In this document: piece after piece, positions 31,426 to 40,220 of the stretch | Position numbering within the stretch: the stretch's first letter is position 1 | Layout: the number at the start of each line of letters is the position of its first letter | Source: a bacterium | GTDB lineage: Bacteria; UBA10199; 2-02-FULL-44-16; JAAZCA01 | Length of the DNA: 40,991 nucleotides | Direction of reading: 5' to 3' | Assembly (NCBI GenBank): GCA_021810905.1 | Contig: JAJZQH010000007.1 | Coordinates: 134,455 to 175,445, forward strand | Position numbers and translations under genes: made by a program | Notes under the pieces: generated by a model | What the model was told of the DNA's origin: nothing | Seen by the model: the letters and a program-made list of their open reading frames with translations, nothing else | The model's database searches: none

Positions 31426-32856
31426 TCAGGCGAGTTCCGGCACCATCTCCTCATCCGGGGGTTCGTTCTCAGGCCTTATCCCGATATCGCCCGGAGCGGG
31501 CCTGGCACGCCTGGACGGCAGTGCCTTGAAGATGGTCTCCCCGTGCTGGGAGAGATCGAGCCCGATATCCTCCTGCTCGGGACGCACGCGGAGGGTGATC
31601 AGTCTGTCGGTGACCTTATAAATGATATACGAGCCGCCGAAGGTGTAGACGCCCACGATGAGCAGCGCGGCAAGGTGCCTCAAAAAGACCGTCGAATCGC
31701 CGTGGATCAGCCCCACCTTGTCGGCAAAGATCCCGGTGGCCACCATGCCGACGATTCCGCCAACGCCGTGACAGGGAAATACGTCCAGCGTGTCGTCGAG
31801 CTGGGACTTTGATTTCCAATGGACCGCCAGGTTGCTGATGAGGCTCGCGCCCACGCCTATTGCAATGCTCGCGCCCACGGTGACGTAGCCCGCGGCCGGG
31901 GTGATGGCCACGAGCCCCACCACCGCGCCCACGCATGCCCCGAGCGCGGATGGCCTGCGACCCCTCACGGTATCGAAGAAGACCCAGGCGAGCATGGCCG
32001 CGGCTGAGGCCGCATTCGTGGTGATGAATGCGGAGACCGCAGTGGCGTTGGCCGCGAGCGCGGAGCCCGCGTTGAACCCGAACCAGCCGAACCAGAGCAT
32101 GCCCGTCCCCAGGAGCACGAAGGGGATGTTCGCGGGCAGATGCGGCTCGCTGGATTCGCACGCCTTGCGCCGGCCCAGCACCATGGCGCCGGCGAGCGCG
32201 GCAAAGCCCGCAGACATGTGCACGACCGTGCCGCCGGCGAAATCGAGCACGCCCCATTGGCGCAGGAAACCGTGGGGGTGCCACGTCCAGTGCGCCAGCG
32301 GGCAGTAGATGAAGAGGGCGAAGAGCGTGATGAAGAGGATGTAGCTCGAAAAACGCACGCGCTCGGCAAACGAACCCGTGATGAGCGCGGGTGTGATGAT
32401 CGCGAACTTGAGCTGGAACATGGCAAAGAGCGCAAGCGGTATCGTGGGAGAGAGATCCGGATTCGTGGCCGCGCCCACGCCGCGGAACATGAAATATGTG
32501 AAGGGATTTCCCACTACCCCGCCTATGCTGTCGCCGAACGCGAGGCTGAAGCCCACCACTATCCACAAGAGGCTCAGCACTCCCATGGAGATGAAGCTCT
32601 GAAGCATGGTGGAGATGACGTTTTTGCGCTGAACCATGCCGCCGTAGAAGAATGAGAGCCCCGGCGTCATGAGCAGCACGAGAGCTGTGGCCGTGAGCAT
32701 CCAGGCCACGTCGCCCGCGACCACTGAGCCGCTTTCGACGCGAGGAGCCTGAGCGGGGATCAGGATACCCGCGAGCGCAATCGCGATGATAATGCCGAAG
32801 GAGACGGTCCATTCGGTCTTGAGCTTCTTCATCTCCTTCTCGGGAAATGTCGACAT
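31426..32856 (-). CDS. amt: Ammonium transporter Amt
   Basis: 476 residues, eleven-TM Amt/MEP/Rh fold. Start ATG 32856 with GGAGGG nine bases upstream. Key features: FFYGGMVQRKNV (about 69-80), the conserved FAERVRF segment (163-169), the twin pore histidines His213 (GGTVVHMSAG) and His363 (FPCHGVGGIVG), and WFGWFGFNAGS at 255-265. The first TM-like stretch (about 16-36) may act as a signal sequence as in E. coli AmtB. The cytoplasmic C-tail carries LSQHGETIF (His-Gly-Glu), the usual regulatory tail. No GlnK/PII gene is adjacent, so it is a single gene, divergent from the GH57 gene. Confidence 0.97.
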   Translation of the reverse strand: MSTFPEKEMKKLKTEWTVSFGIIIAIALAGILIPAQAPRVESGSVVAGDVAWMLTATALVLLMTPGLSFFYGGMVQRKNVISTMLQSFISMGVLSLLWIVVGFSLAFGDSIGGVVGNPFTYFMFRGVGAATNPDLSPTIPLALFAMFQLKFAIITPALITGSFAERVRFSSYILFITLFALFIYCPLAHWTWHPHGFLRQWGVLDFAGGTVVHMSAGFAALAGAMVLGRRKACESSEPHLPANIPFVLLGTGMLWFGWFGFNAGSALAANATAVSAFITTNAASAAAMLAWVFFDTVRGRRPSALGACVGAVVGLVAITPAAGYVTVGASIAIGVGASLISNLAVHWKSKSQLDDTLDVFPCHGVGGIVGMVATGIFADKVGLIHGDSTVFLRHLAALLIVGVYTFGGSYIIYKVTDRLITLRVRPEQEDIGLDLSQHGETIFKALPSRRARPAPGDIGIRPENEPPDEEMVPELA

Positions 32857-32952
32857 GGCGATATCCCTCCGCTGAAAAAATAAAGTTCGAGTCTATTATT
32901 CAAATGGGCCCGCTCGTCAACGGAAAGTGCGCCTCGCCCACGCCATCTGTTG

Positions 32953-32981
32953 TTGAATCCTGCGTTGATTGCGTTTACATT
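32953..32981 (+). promoter_or_regulatory. Probable promoter of the GH57 gene
   Basis: TTGAAT (32953-32958), 17-bp spacer, TACATT (32976-32981), each 4/6 to the sigma-70 consensus, ending 28 bp before ATG 33010 with GGGAGG in between. Moderate support only. Confidence 0.5.
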
Positions 32982-33009
32982 GTTCCGACTGCGAACAGGG
33001 AGGCCTCAG

Positions 33010-35433
33010 ATGGATCGTAAAATATGCATACATGCCCACTTCTACCAGCCGCCCAGGGAAAACCCCTGGCTGGAGGAGATCGAACTGCAGGATTCCGCGT
33101 ATCCGTATCACGACTGGAACGAGAGGATCGCCTCGGAATGTTACGCGCCAAACTCCGCGTCTCACATTCTGGGCCCCGATAGAAACATCGCCGAGCTCGT
33201 GAACAATTACTCAAAAATCAGTTTCAACTTCGGACCCACGCTGCTCACGTGGCTCGAACTGCACGAACCCGACGTCTATTCAGCGATCCTGGACGCGGAC
33301 AGGCAGAGCAGGGAGTTCTACTCCGGCCACGGTTCTGCCATCGCGCAGGCGTACAACCACATGATCATGCCGCTTGCCAACGCCCGCGACAAGCGCACGC
33401 AAGTGATCTGGGGGATGAGGGATTTTGAAAAACGCTTCGGAAGAAAACCCGAAGGCATGTGGCTGCCCGAGACCGCTGTGGATATAGAGACGCTCGATAT
33501 CATAGCGGAGCAGGGGATCGCGTTCACGATACTGGCTCCGCACCAGGCGCACCGCATGCGCAAGATCGGAGAAGAGAAGTGGATAGACGTCACGGGCGGC
33601 AAGATCGACCCGAGGCGGCCCTATGTCTGCGCGCTTCCATCCGGAAAAACCATCGCGCTCTTCTTCTACGACGGCATGATCTCACACGACATCGCATTCG
33701 GCAGGCTCCTCGAGAACGGCGAATACTTTGCGGGCCGATTCGTCGACGCGTTCGGCAGGGAAAAGGAACCGCAGCTCGCACACGTTGCCACGGACGGCGA
33801 GACGTACGGACATCATCGCCATTTCGGCGACATGGCCCTCGCCTACTGCCTGCGCGCCATCAAACTCAATCGAACGGCGTCGCTCTCCATATACGGCGAA
33901 TACCTGGAAAAACATCCGCCCACGCACGAGGCCGAGATATACGAGAATACCTCCTGGAGCTGCAGTCACGGCATCGAGCGATGGAAGAGCGACTGCGGCT
34001 GCAGGGCCAGTTCGCCCGAGGGATGGAATCAAAAATGGCGCGCCCCGCTGCGAGACGCGATGGATTGGCTGCGCGAAGGGCTCGCCAGGATTTACGAGGA
34101 GCACGGGGCGAAGTATTTCAAAGATCCGTGGCAGGCGCGTGACAACTATATAGACGTGATGCTCGACCGTTCGACCGAAAACACAGGCAGGTTCGTCGCG
34201 GCGCACGCAAAAAGCGACCTCTCGCATTACGACGTCGTCAAATCGCTCAAGCTGCTCGAGATGCAGCGCCATGCGATGTACATGTACACGAGCTGCGGCT
34301 GGTTTTTTGACGATATCGCCGACATCGAGTCCGCGCAGGTCATGAAATGCGCGTGCAGGGCCATGCAGCTCGCGAGGGACGTAAGCAGCGTCGATCTGGA
34401 GCCGGAGTACGAGAAGATGCTGGAACGCGCGCCCAGCAACGTCCGTGAATTCGAGAACGGCGCGAAGTTATACAGGCTCCTCGTAAAGCCGTCCATGCTC
34501 GATCTTCCGCGAGTCGGCGCGCACTATGCGGTCTCCTCCATGTTCGAGGAATATCCGGATAAGACCGGAATCTATTGCTACACGGCGCAGAGACAATACC
34601 ACGACGAGATGGAGATGGGCAGACAGCGCCTGCTCATCGGCAGGGCCACGATCCGATCGAACATCATCCAGGAGGAGGGAAATATCTCCTATGCGGTGCT
34701 GCATCTGGGCGATCACAACATGCTGGGCGGCGTGAAGCTCTACACCGACGACGGATCGTTCGATGCGATGCGCTCCGAGATGAAGGAGAAATTTTCCAAG
34801 GGAGACGTCTCCCGTGTCATCGGGATGATGGACAGGCATTTCGGCACGCACAACTACTCGCTGTGGAATCTTTTCAAAGACGAGCAGCGCAAGGTCCTCT
34901 CGCTGGTGCTCAGCGAGGCGACGCGCGGGGTCGAGGCCTCGTTCCGCCAGATCTACGAGCACAACTACCCCGTAATCAAGGTCATGCACGACATGAAGCA
35001 CCCTCTTCCGATGGCGCTCGCAGCCACCGTGGAGTTCATCGTCAACACCGACCTGCACGTGATCTTCGCGGATGAGCAGATCGATTTCGATCGCCTCGGA
35101 AAACTCGCCGAGGAAATTCAGAGGTGGTCGATCAGGATCGACGCCGATGCAATCGGATTCGAGGCGAGCCGCAGGCTCGACGAATTTGTGGAGAGACTCG
35201 CAAGCGACCCGAAGGATACCGGGATCATGGAAACGATGGGCAGGATGCTGGGCGTGCTGAAGGGAATTCCGATCAAGCTGAACCTGTGGAAGGCGCAGAA
35301 CGTGCATTTCAACATCGGCAGACAGATGCTTGCGGAGATATCCAGAAGCGCCGATGCCGGAGATAGCGCGGCGGCAAAGTGGAGGGATGACTACACCGCC
35401 CTCGGAAATCTCATGCAGACAATGAATTCATGA
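33010..35433 (+). CDS. GH57 glycoside hydrolase with DUF3536 domain
   Basis: 807 residues from ATG 33010 (GGGAGG six bases upstream); the product opens at the conserved IHAHFYQPPRENPW. GH57 enzymes are retaining alpha-glucan hydrolases or transferases (amylase, amylopullulanase, branching). Catalytic candidates: nucleophile Glu154 in MWLPETAVD and acid/base Asp262 in HVATDGETYGHH; the TSWSCSHGIERW block (about 318-330) is also typical. The C-terminal half from about residue 390 is the DUF3536 region found in proteobacterial members. Without a signal peptide it is cytoplasmic, probably acting on storage glucan. Monocistronic. Confidence 0.93.
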   Translation: MDRKICIHAHFYQPPRENPWLEEIELQDSAYPYHDWNERIASECYAPNSASHILGPDRNIAELVNNYSKISFNFGPTLLTWLELHEPDVYSAILDADRQSREFYSGHGSAIAQAYNHMIMPLANARDKRTQVIWGMRDFEKRFGRKPEGMWLPETAVDIETLDIIAEQGIAFTILAPHQAHRMRKIGEEKWIDVTGGKIDPRRPYVCALPSGKTIALFFYDGMISHDIAFGRLLENGEYFAGRFVDAFGREKEPQLAHVATDGETYGHHRHFGDMALAYCLRAIKLNRTASLSIYGEYLEKHPPTHEAEIYENTSWSCSHGIERWKSDCGCRASSPEGWNQKWRAPLRDAMDWLREGLARIYEEHGAKYFKDPWQARDNYIDVMLDRSTENTGRFVAAHAKSDLSHYDVVKSLKLLEMQRHAMYMYTSCGWFFDDIADIESAQVMKCACRAMQLARDVSSVDLEPEYEKMLERAPSNVREFENGAKLYRLLVKPSMLDLPRVGAHYAVSSMFEEYPDKTGIYCYTAQRQYHDEMEMGRQRLLIGRATIRSNIIQEEGNISYAVLHLGDHNMLGGVKLYTDDGSFDAMRSEMKEKFSKGDVSRVIGMMDRHFGTHNYSLWNLFKDEQRKVLSLVLSEATRGVEASFRQIYEHNYPVIKVMHDMKHPLPMALAATVEFIVNTDLHVIFADEQIDFDRLGKLAEEIQRWSIRIDADAIGFEASRRLDEFVERLASDPKDTGIMETMGRMLGVLKGIPIKLNLWKAQNVHFNIGRQMLAEISRSADAGDSAAAKWRDDYTALGNLMQTMNS

Positions 35434-35519
35434 TTCCGGCGTCGGATCTGTTCCATCAATTTTCCGAAGTTCCGCTGCGCTTCCTTGTCACCACAATCAT
35501 CTCATCGGCCTCGTCGTCC

Positions 35520-35630
35520 TCACGACAGGGATCGCCGATCCCTCACCTTCCGTCCTTCCTGCACAAATGCGAAAGCGCGTCTGTCCCACGACCAGGGAAA
35601 TGAAAAATCCGCTGCCATTGTGGAACTCAT
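35520..35630 (-). pseudogene. Decayed 5' end of a fourth N-terminal-tag gene
   Basis: A 36-codon frame, MSSTMAADFSFPWSWDRR then non-homologous sequence to TGA. Its leader GTGAAACGAAAGGATGCCCG (about 35631-35652) is nearly identical to the leader of the 37510-38781 gene. The first codons match the 35721-37418 gene without gaps (M1, S3, T4, M5, F11, D16 identical). It could still be translated as a small protein because the ribosome site is intact. The remainder of 35434-35720 shows nothing else. Confidence 0.5.
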
Positions 35631-35720
35631 AACGGGCATCCTTTCGTTTCACTGTTTCGGAGAAGGTCCCTATAGGAGCAAAGCCCGCTTGAGAGTGCAA
35701 TAGGATCACGACGAAATGAA

Positions 35721-37418
35721 TCAGCGCGCCTTCTTGTCGTTTTTCTTCACCGGTTCTGGAATGCCCAGATCGCGCAGATACTGCTGACGGCGTCCCGGAT
35801 TCTTGAGGAACTCATACGCCTCCATGACCCCCCGAAACATCGCAGTACAGCGTTCCTTATCAGCGGCTTCATTTTTATCAGGATGCAGCTTGATCACCAG
35901 CGATCGCATCGCGCGCCTGAGCTCACCATCCGTCACCTCCCAGCGCGGGGCTAAACCGAGAACTGAGAAGTAATCCTTCGCTCCCGCCCCTGCAGCTCGG
36001 ACACCCGCTGCTGCGGACGGTCTCTCCTGCGCGCTGTCTTCGGCCCAGACATACTTCCAGATATGGGACGGGATCACACCCGGGTTTCGGCGGTCATAAT
36101 TCTGGAGCTGAAAGGCAAGCAGCCCGTTGAGCTCAGGGATGAAACTCTGCGCCGATTGGCGGAGGACATGCTCCACGTGTCCCTCGTCCGATGCATTCCT
36201 GCCCCACGCACGTCTCTCGAGCAACGTGCCAAAGAGGAGAGAGGTATTTTCGATCGTACCGCCCCACATGGGTGCCGCTATCGCGACGAGATGCAAAGGC
36301 ACCTCCTGCCGCAGCTTCGCGATGCTGTTCTGCAGCCATCTCTTTTTCTCCGGAGACATCCCGTTGATGCAGCGGGCGATCAAGAGTATCGAGAGCAGTG
36401 CTGTCCAATCCTTGTTTTTGATGATCCCGAAGATCATCCCTTCGAAGCCCTCCTGTATCGCGCCATGAGGGAGACACTTCCAGACGCGATCAGGAATCCT
36501 CCTCGGAAATTGCCGGTCATAATCGCAGAGCATCTTCGCAAGGCCCAGCCAGTGAAGATCGGAAAAGAGATCATGACCGATTTCTAGCGCCTGCTCGACC
36601 GCCCCTGTTTCGCCCCCCGGCAGACGTTCAAGCAACGTCTCCATCAAGTCGCATATATCTCCAGTGAAACCACCTTCAAAAGCTCGGAATGAAGACGCCA
36701 GGACGTCAGAAGGGATCGCGCGGCGATGTTCGACGATACGGCCCTGCAGCCATTTCCTTTTTTCATCGGAACCCCTGGAAGAGCGGCCGAAGAGATCGAA
36801 GGCGCTCATCAATTTCTCCCATTGCTTGTTTTCAACGATTTCTCGAAAGCGGGCGGCGACGTCCTCGCGGCTCTTCGCCCTGAGCAGCCACCGGTTGTTG
36901 TTTGCCTCTAGGCATCGGCCTTTGAGCCGCTGCAGCTTGTGCCTCAGGTCATCACCCAGAAAATAGACGAATGCGCTCACGGCCGCCGTGATTGCCACGA
37001 AGTTCACGGCCAGCAGCAGCAGGGGATCCGGCGAGACCGATTCGAACAGGCCGCCTATTCCCAAAAACGCATCGGAGGACGAAGGCGCGCTCCGCGCATG
37101 GGCGTCCCAACCGAAAAGCATTGCGGCGGAGAGCGCAGAGATCGAGGCGGCGACGAGCTGCGGCCGCACCGCTGTTCCCTTTTTTTCCGAAGGAGGAAAT
37201 GCGAGCCGCCGCGTGCGCGCGGCGCGGAACGAGGCAGCGCCCGAGCTCTCGATCGTCCCTCGCAGGCAATAGGAAGAATCCTCGGCCTCAACGGCGGGGA
37301 GTTCATCAACAGCTTCGGGGACGATATCTTCTCCCGCGTCAGTGACGCAGACCTCGGAGAGGGTCGCTGCATCGCTCGCTGGAAGAAATAATAGGCCCTG
37401 CGTCATTGTCGAATTCAT
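35721..37418 (-). CDS. Membrane-anchored protein with C-terminal J domain and N-terminal tag
   Basis: 565 residues. The C-terminus (about 480-550) is a J domain, DYFSVLGLAPRWEVTDGELR then LVIKLHPDKN with the HPD triad intact (His512-Asp514), so it should stimulate a DnaK/Hsp70 ATPase. Two hydrophobic segments near residues 92-112 and 132-153 place it in the membrane. Between them and the J domain are repeated LW/WLQ..I..LR-type helical blocks (KRKWLQGRIVEHRRAIPSDV; KKRWLQNSIAKLRQEVPLHL), an internal duplication of about 130 residues. N-terminus MNSTMTQGLLFLPASDAATL aligns gaplessly with the tags of the next two genes. ATG 37418 has GAGGG nine bases upstream. The partner Hsp70 is not in the window. 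Confidence 0.85.
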   Translation of the reverse strand: MNSTMTQGLLFLPASDAATLSEVCVTDAGEDIVPEAVDELPAVEAEDSSYCLRGTIESSGAASFRAARTRRLAFPPSEKKGTAVRPQLVAASISALSAAMLFGWDAHARSAPSSSDAFLGIGGLFESVSPDPLLLLAVNFVAITAAVSAFVYFLGDDLRHKLQRLKGRCLEANNNRWLLRAKSREDVAARFREIVENKQWEKLMSAFDLFGRSSRGSDEKRKWLQGRIVEHRRAIPSDVLASSFRAFEGGFTGDICDLMETLLERLPGGETGAVEQALEIGHDLFSDLHWLGLAKMLCDYDRQFPRRIPDRVWKCLPHGAIQEGFEGMIFGIIKNKDWTALLSILLIARCINGMSPEKKRWLQNSIAKLRQEVPLHLVAIAAPMWGGTIENTSLLFGTLLERRAWGRNASDEGHVEHVLRQSAQSFIPELNGLLAFQLQNYDRRNPGVIPSHIWKYVWAEDSAQERPSAAAGVRAAGAGAKDYFSVLGLAPRWEVTDGELRRAMRSLVIKLHPDKNEAADKERCTAMFRGVMEAYEFLKNPGRRQQYLRDLGIPEPVKKNDKKAR

Positions 37419-37509
37419 CGGAATATACCCTCACCTCATCGCATCTAGTCCTGCGTCGCCAGATCTCGAAACAATCTTGTTCTCTCTGAGCAAATGAAAA
37501 TCAACGAGA

Positions 37510-38781
37510 CTAGCCAACCTTTGCGTCTCTCGACACCACCACCGGCTCGTCGGCCGCATCCACCTCGCGATACGGAGCGCCCACCCGCACCTTCTGTCCC
37601 TGCGGCTCGATTCTGAAGCGCGTCTGTTCCTCGATCAGGATTCGCACTCTCTCCTTGCCCATCTCCGATTGCATATTGTCGAGGAGCCGCCGCGCCTTCT
37701 CGTTTTTCGCCTCCACCAGCGTGAGGAGCCACGCTATCACGGAGCTGTTGCCGCGCTTCGCGAACCATTCCACCATTTCCTCGATCCCGTCGGCATCGAT
37801 CCACTTCGGGTGCCAATCGAGCTTGATCGGGGCGATGAATTCCGCTGAATTCGCCAGCTCGTTATGCTCCGCGATGATCTGAAGGAGTCTGGCATTCATG
37901 GGTGATTGTGCGGCGGAATCGACAAAGGGCGCCAGCATCTGCGGCCCCATGAGTTTCCTGAAATCGTAGACGCGGCCGTCTTCTTCGCTCACGACTCTGG
38001 AACCCATTGCGAAGGCCCTTTGAAAGTCCTCCATCAATTGCACAACGCTACAGCCCCTGAAGCGATATGGATCGGCATATAGCTTCACGGAATCGTACCA
38101 CTCATACGCCTCGCGCTGAGAAAGCCTCCCGGTCAATCCGGTCAATGTTTCGCGAATGACTCCGCTCCCGATTTCCTCGGCCGACTCGAAGAGCTTTCCC
38201 AAACCATACAAGAGAAACAGGCCAATGAGAATCGCGAAAGCGACGAGGCCTCCTCCAGGGCCATACACTATGGTCGGAATCCCCACGGCCAGCGTCAGAC
38301 CGCCGCCCACGGTATATTTCACGAGTTTGCGCTTAGCCGCTTCACGCCCGACCAGCGCGTCCAGGTTCTGATATTCAGCGCCCTGATAGATGATGGGTGA
38401 GAGCCCGCTCGATCGGACCACGAGCGCCTCCTTGCGCTGGGCAGGCACGATCGCCGTTGTGAACGCATCAGTCGCTGACGGAGATGCGTCCTCGTGAGTC
38501 CCCGAAGGCTCGATCGGAATTCCGGTCGCGCTCATAAACCTCGTCCCGCCAAAGGCCCACGGATAGATCCCCTCGATCGCGACATCGCCGCGGCCGGAGC
38601 AGGATTCAACCTTCGACGCCAGGGCGTATTCGCTCGATGGCGCCACTGCGGAGATAGCCTCGCTGCCCTCGCAGCCCTCCTGCACCAACTCATCCGCCGC
38701 GTCGTTGACGCCGGGGTCGGACATGGCAGCCGCGTCGCTCACTGGATAGAAAGTCAAATTCAGAGACGTTCCGACGCTCAT
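37510..38781 (-). CDS. Hypothetical two-TM protein with N-terminal tag
   Basis: 423 residues, family not recognised. ATG 38781 is preferred over the ATG nine bases upstream because AAAGGA is eight bases before it (and abuts the earlier one), and because it makes the tag align gaplessly with its paralogues: MSVGTSLNLTFYPVSDAAAM then SDPGVNDAAD. After an acidic, Ser-rich low-complexity region, a hydrophobic pair at about 163-200 (GGGLTLAVGIPTIVYGPGGG, LVAFAILIGLFLLYGLGKLF) forms a hairpin or one long TM region. The C-terminal ~210 residues are soluble and helical (LRETL.., RLLQIIAEHNELANSAEFIA, ARRLLDNMQSEMGKERVRIL), ending in a beta-rich basic tail. Confidence 0.8.
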   Translation of the reverse strand: MSVGTSLNLTFYPVSDAAAMSDPGVNDAADELVQEGCEGSEAISAVAPSSEYALASKVESCSGRGDVAIEGIYPWAFGGTRFMSATGIPIEPSGTHEDASPSATDAFTTAIVPAQRKEALVVRSSGLSPIIYQGAEYQNLDALVGREAAKRKLVKYTVGGGLTLAVGIPTIVYGPGGGLVAFAILIGLFLLYGLGKLFESAEEIGSGVIRETLTGLTGRLSQREAYEWYDSVKLYADPYRFRGCSVVQLMEDFQRAFAMGSRVVSEEDGRVYDFRKLMGPQMLAPFVDSAAQSPMNARLLQIIAEHNELANSAEFIAPIKLDWHPKWIDADGIEEMVEWFAKRGNSSVIAWLLTLVEAKNEKARRLLDNMQSEMGKERVRILIEEQTRFRIEPQGQKVRVGAPYREVDAADEPVVVSRDAKVG

Positions 38782-38946
38782 ATCGGGCATCCTTTCGTTT
38801 CAGTGTCTCGAACCTCGATTGCCTTCAACCCATAGCCCTGAATCTCTTCGCGCCATTCCCCGTCGTGCTGCTGGTGGGGGCGGAATCCACTCGAGGTCTT
38901 TATCCGTCGATTTCGTTCTCCTTGACCGGTTCTGAAATCATGACGT

Positions 38947-40008
38947 TCAATTGGTCTTTCTCGACGAGCCCGCAGAGGAGCCGAACATCCTTGCGAGTTT
39001 CGCCTGAGCCCTGAGCAGCTTCTGCACCGAGGGAGAAAAGGCCCCGCTCACGCTGAAAAAGATCTCCCTGCAGTCGGCTTCCGTGATTTCGTCATGCGCT
39101 GCATGAGTGTATCTGAACAGACCGTCAGCGTTCATCTCATTCCGGTACCAGAGGTCCAGAGCGATGCATTTCAATATTTCACCGCGGACGTCCGGATCCC
39201 TTTCAAAACAAAACCTCTCAAAGAGAGCAGAGAAGATAGGGATCACATAAGGCCCTCCCCTGTCTATCTGCCTGTAATCGCCGGTGGCATCATGAAAAAG
39301 TTCGAAGAGATTTCGAATGGCGACTCGACGCACGAAGGGATCGGGATCTTTCGTGCACGCGATGAAGACGTCGCGGAGGTGTTCGTCAAAGAGATGCTCG
39401 CGCCACGGATGATTGAAGAGGATGCCGACGAGCTCATCCGCGAGCCAATCCTGTGCTACCCTCTCCTGCTCGCGGGGGTCCAGCGAGCCGGTTTCAATTC
39501 GACCGGTCTCATATCGATAGAAGAGGCGATGCCTGAGTCGTTCGTACATGTCGCCTGAGAGCTCCCGGATCGTTTTCGGCACTTCGGCGATGATCGCCGG
39601 TATGGCATCGGCTGCGCTGCGCCCGCGGGCACACTTCTCGCAAAGGACCTCGAGCGATCCGGTCCCGCCCTTGAGCAACTCCTCGTCTGCCTGCAATAAA
39701 AGAGAGACAATTTCATCCGGTCCACTCCTCGATGAAGCCCTGGCCTTATCTGTGCTCGGGACAAAGAGCTCGTTTCGAATCGGATATCCCTCGAATGTCA
39801 TTTGCGCTCTCAGCGGATTTTGAGCATCCATGGTGAAATCATCCTCGATCAAACCCTCCTCACGCGCCCCAAATTCAAGCCCGATGAAAGATCCGTCCGT
39901 TCCCGTATATTCCGACGCTTCCGCCGCGTCGTTGACGCCGGGGTCGGACATGGCGGCCGCATCGCTCGCGGGATGGAATGTCATATTCAAGGTTAATGCG
40001 CCGGTCAC
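38947..40008 (-). CDS. HEAT-like repeat protein with N-terminal tag
   Basis: 353 residues from a GTG at 40008. AAGGAGG six bases upstream and the gapless alignment of the tag (MTGALTLNMTFHPASDAAAM then SDPGVNDAAE) both decide this start; the frame stays open 51 codons further upstream but without a ribosome site. No TM helix. The C-terminal half looks like helical HEAT/ARM-type repeats (DEHLRDVFIACTKDPDPFVR, RVAIRNLFELF; FERDPDVRGEILKCIALDLW), a protein-binding scaffold. The last residues are basic and Ser-rich. DNA of the tag is 35/35 identical to the 37510 gene over 39920-39954, while the rest of the proteins is unrelated. Confidence 0.82.
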   Translation of the reverse strand: MTGALTLNMTFHPASDAAAMSDPGVNDAAEASEYTGTDGSFIGLEFGAREEGLIEDDFTMDAQNPLRAQMTFEGYPIRNELFVPSTDKARASSRSGPDEIVSLLLQADEELLKGGTGSLEVLCEKCARGRSAADAIPAIIAEVPKTIRELSGDMYERLRHRLFYRYETGRIETGSLDPREQERVAQDWLADELVGILFNHPWREHLFDEHLRDVFIACTKDPDPFVRRVAIRNLFELFHDATGDYRQIDRGGPYVIPIFSALFERFCFERDPDVRGEILKCIALDLWYRNEMNADGLFRYTHAAHDEITEADCREIFFSVSGAFSPSVQKLLRAQAKLARMFGSSAGSSRKTN

Positions 40009-40137
40009 GCAAGTCCTCCTTAAGCCCAATTTCTCATGACTCCTTATCGGAGGTTCGTCTGATTTGTTGCGCGTTATTTTCACCCAGATCCGACAAGGAG
40101 AAAAGGGGGGATAGGTGAAAAGAGGTTGGCAAGGACG

Positions 40138-40220
40138 CGTTACCCACAAGTCCTTCATCATCCGCCCGCCCTGCTACGCGAGAGGCTCGCGGCCGGACGA
40201 TGAAGGACTTATGGATAACG
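40138..40220. repeat. REP-like palindromic element at the 3' end of the HNH gene
   Basis: The left arm CGTTACCCACAAGTCCTTCA + TC (40138-40159) and right arm GATGAAGGACTTATGGATAA + CG (40199-40220) are inverted copies, 20 of 22 matching. Between them lies CGCGAG-AGG-CTCGCG (40177-40191). It covers the HNH stop codon (TAA, 40209-40211) and could also act as a bidirectional terminator. Confidence 0.7.

Noticed and set aside
32857-32940. Sigma-54 promoter upstream of amt
   Set aside because: No GG-N10-GC element of the right form could be found; the nitrogen-control link is only expected from family knowledge.
40009-40161. N-terminal extension of the HEAT-like tag gene to an ATG at 40161
   Set aside because: A strong ribosome site precedes GTG 40008, and the tag of the paralogues aligns from there without gaps.
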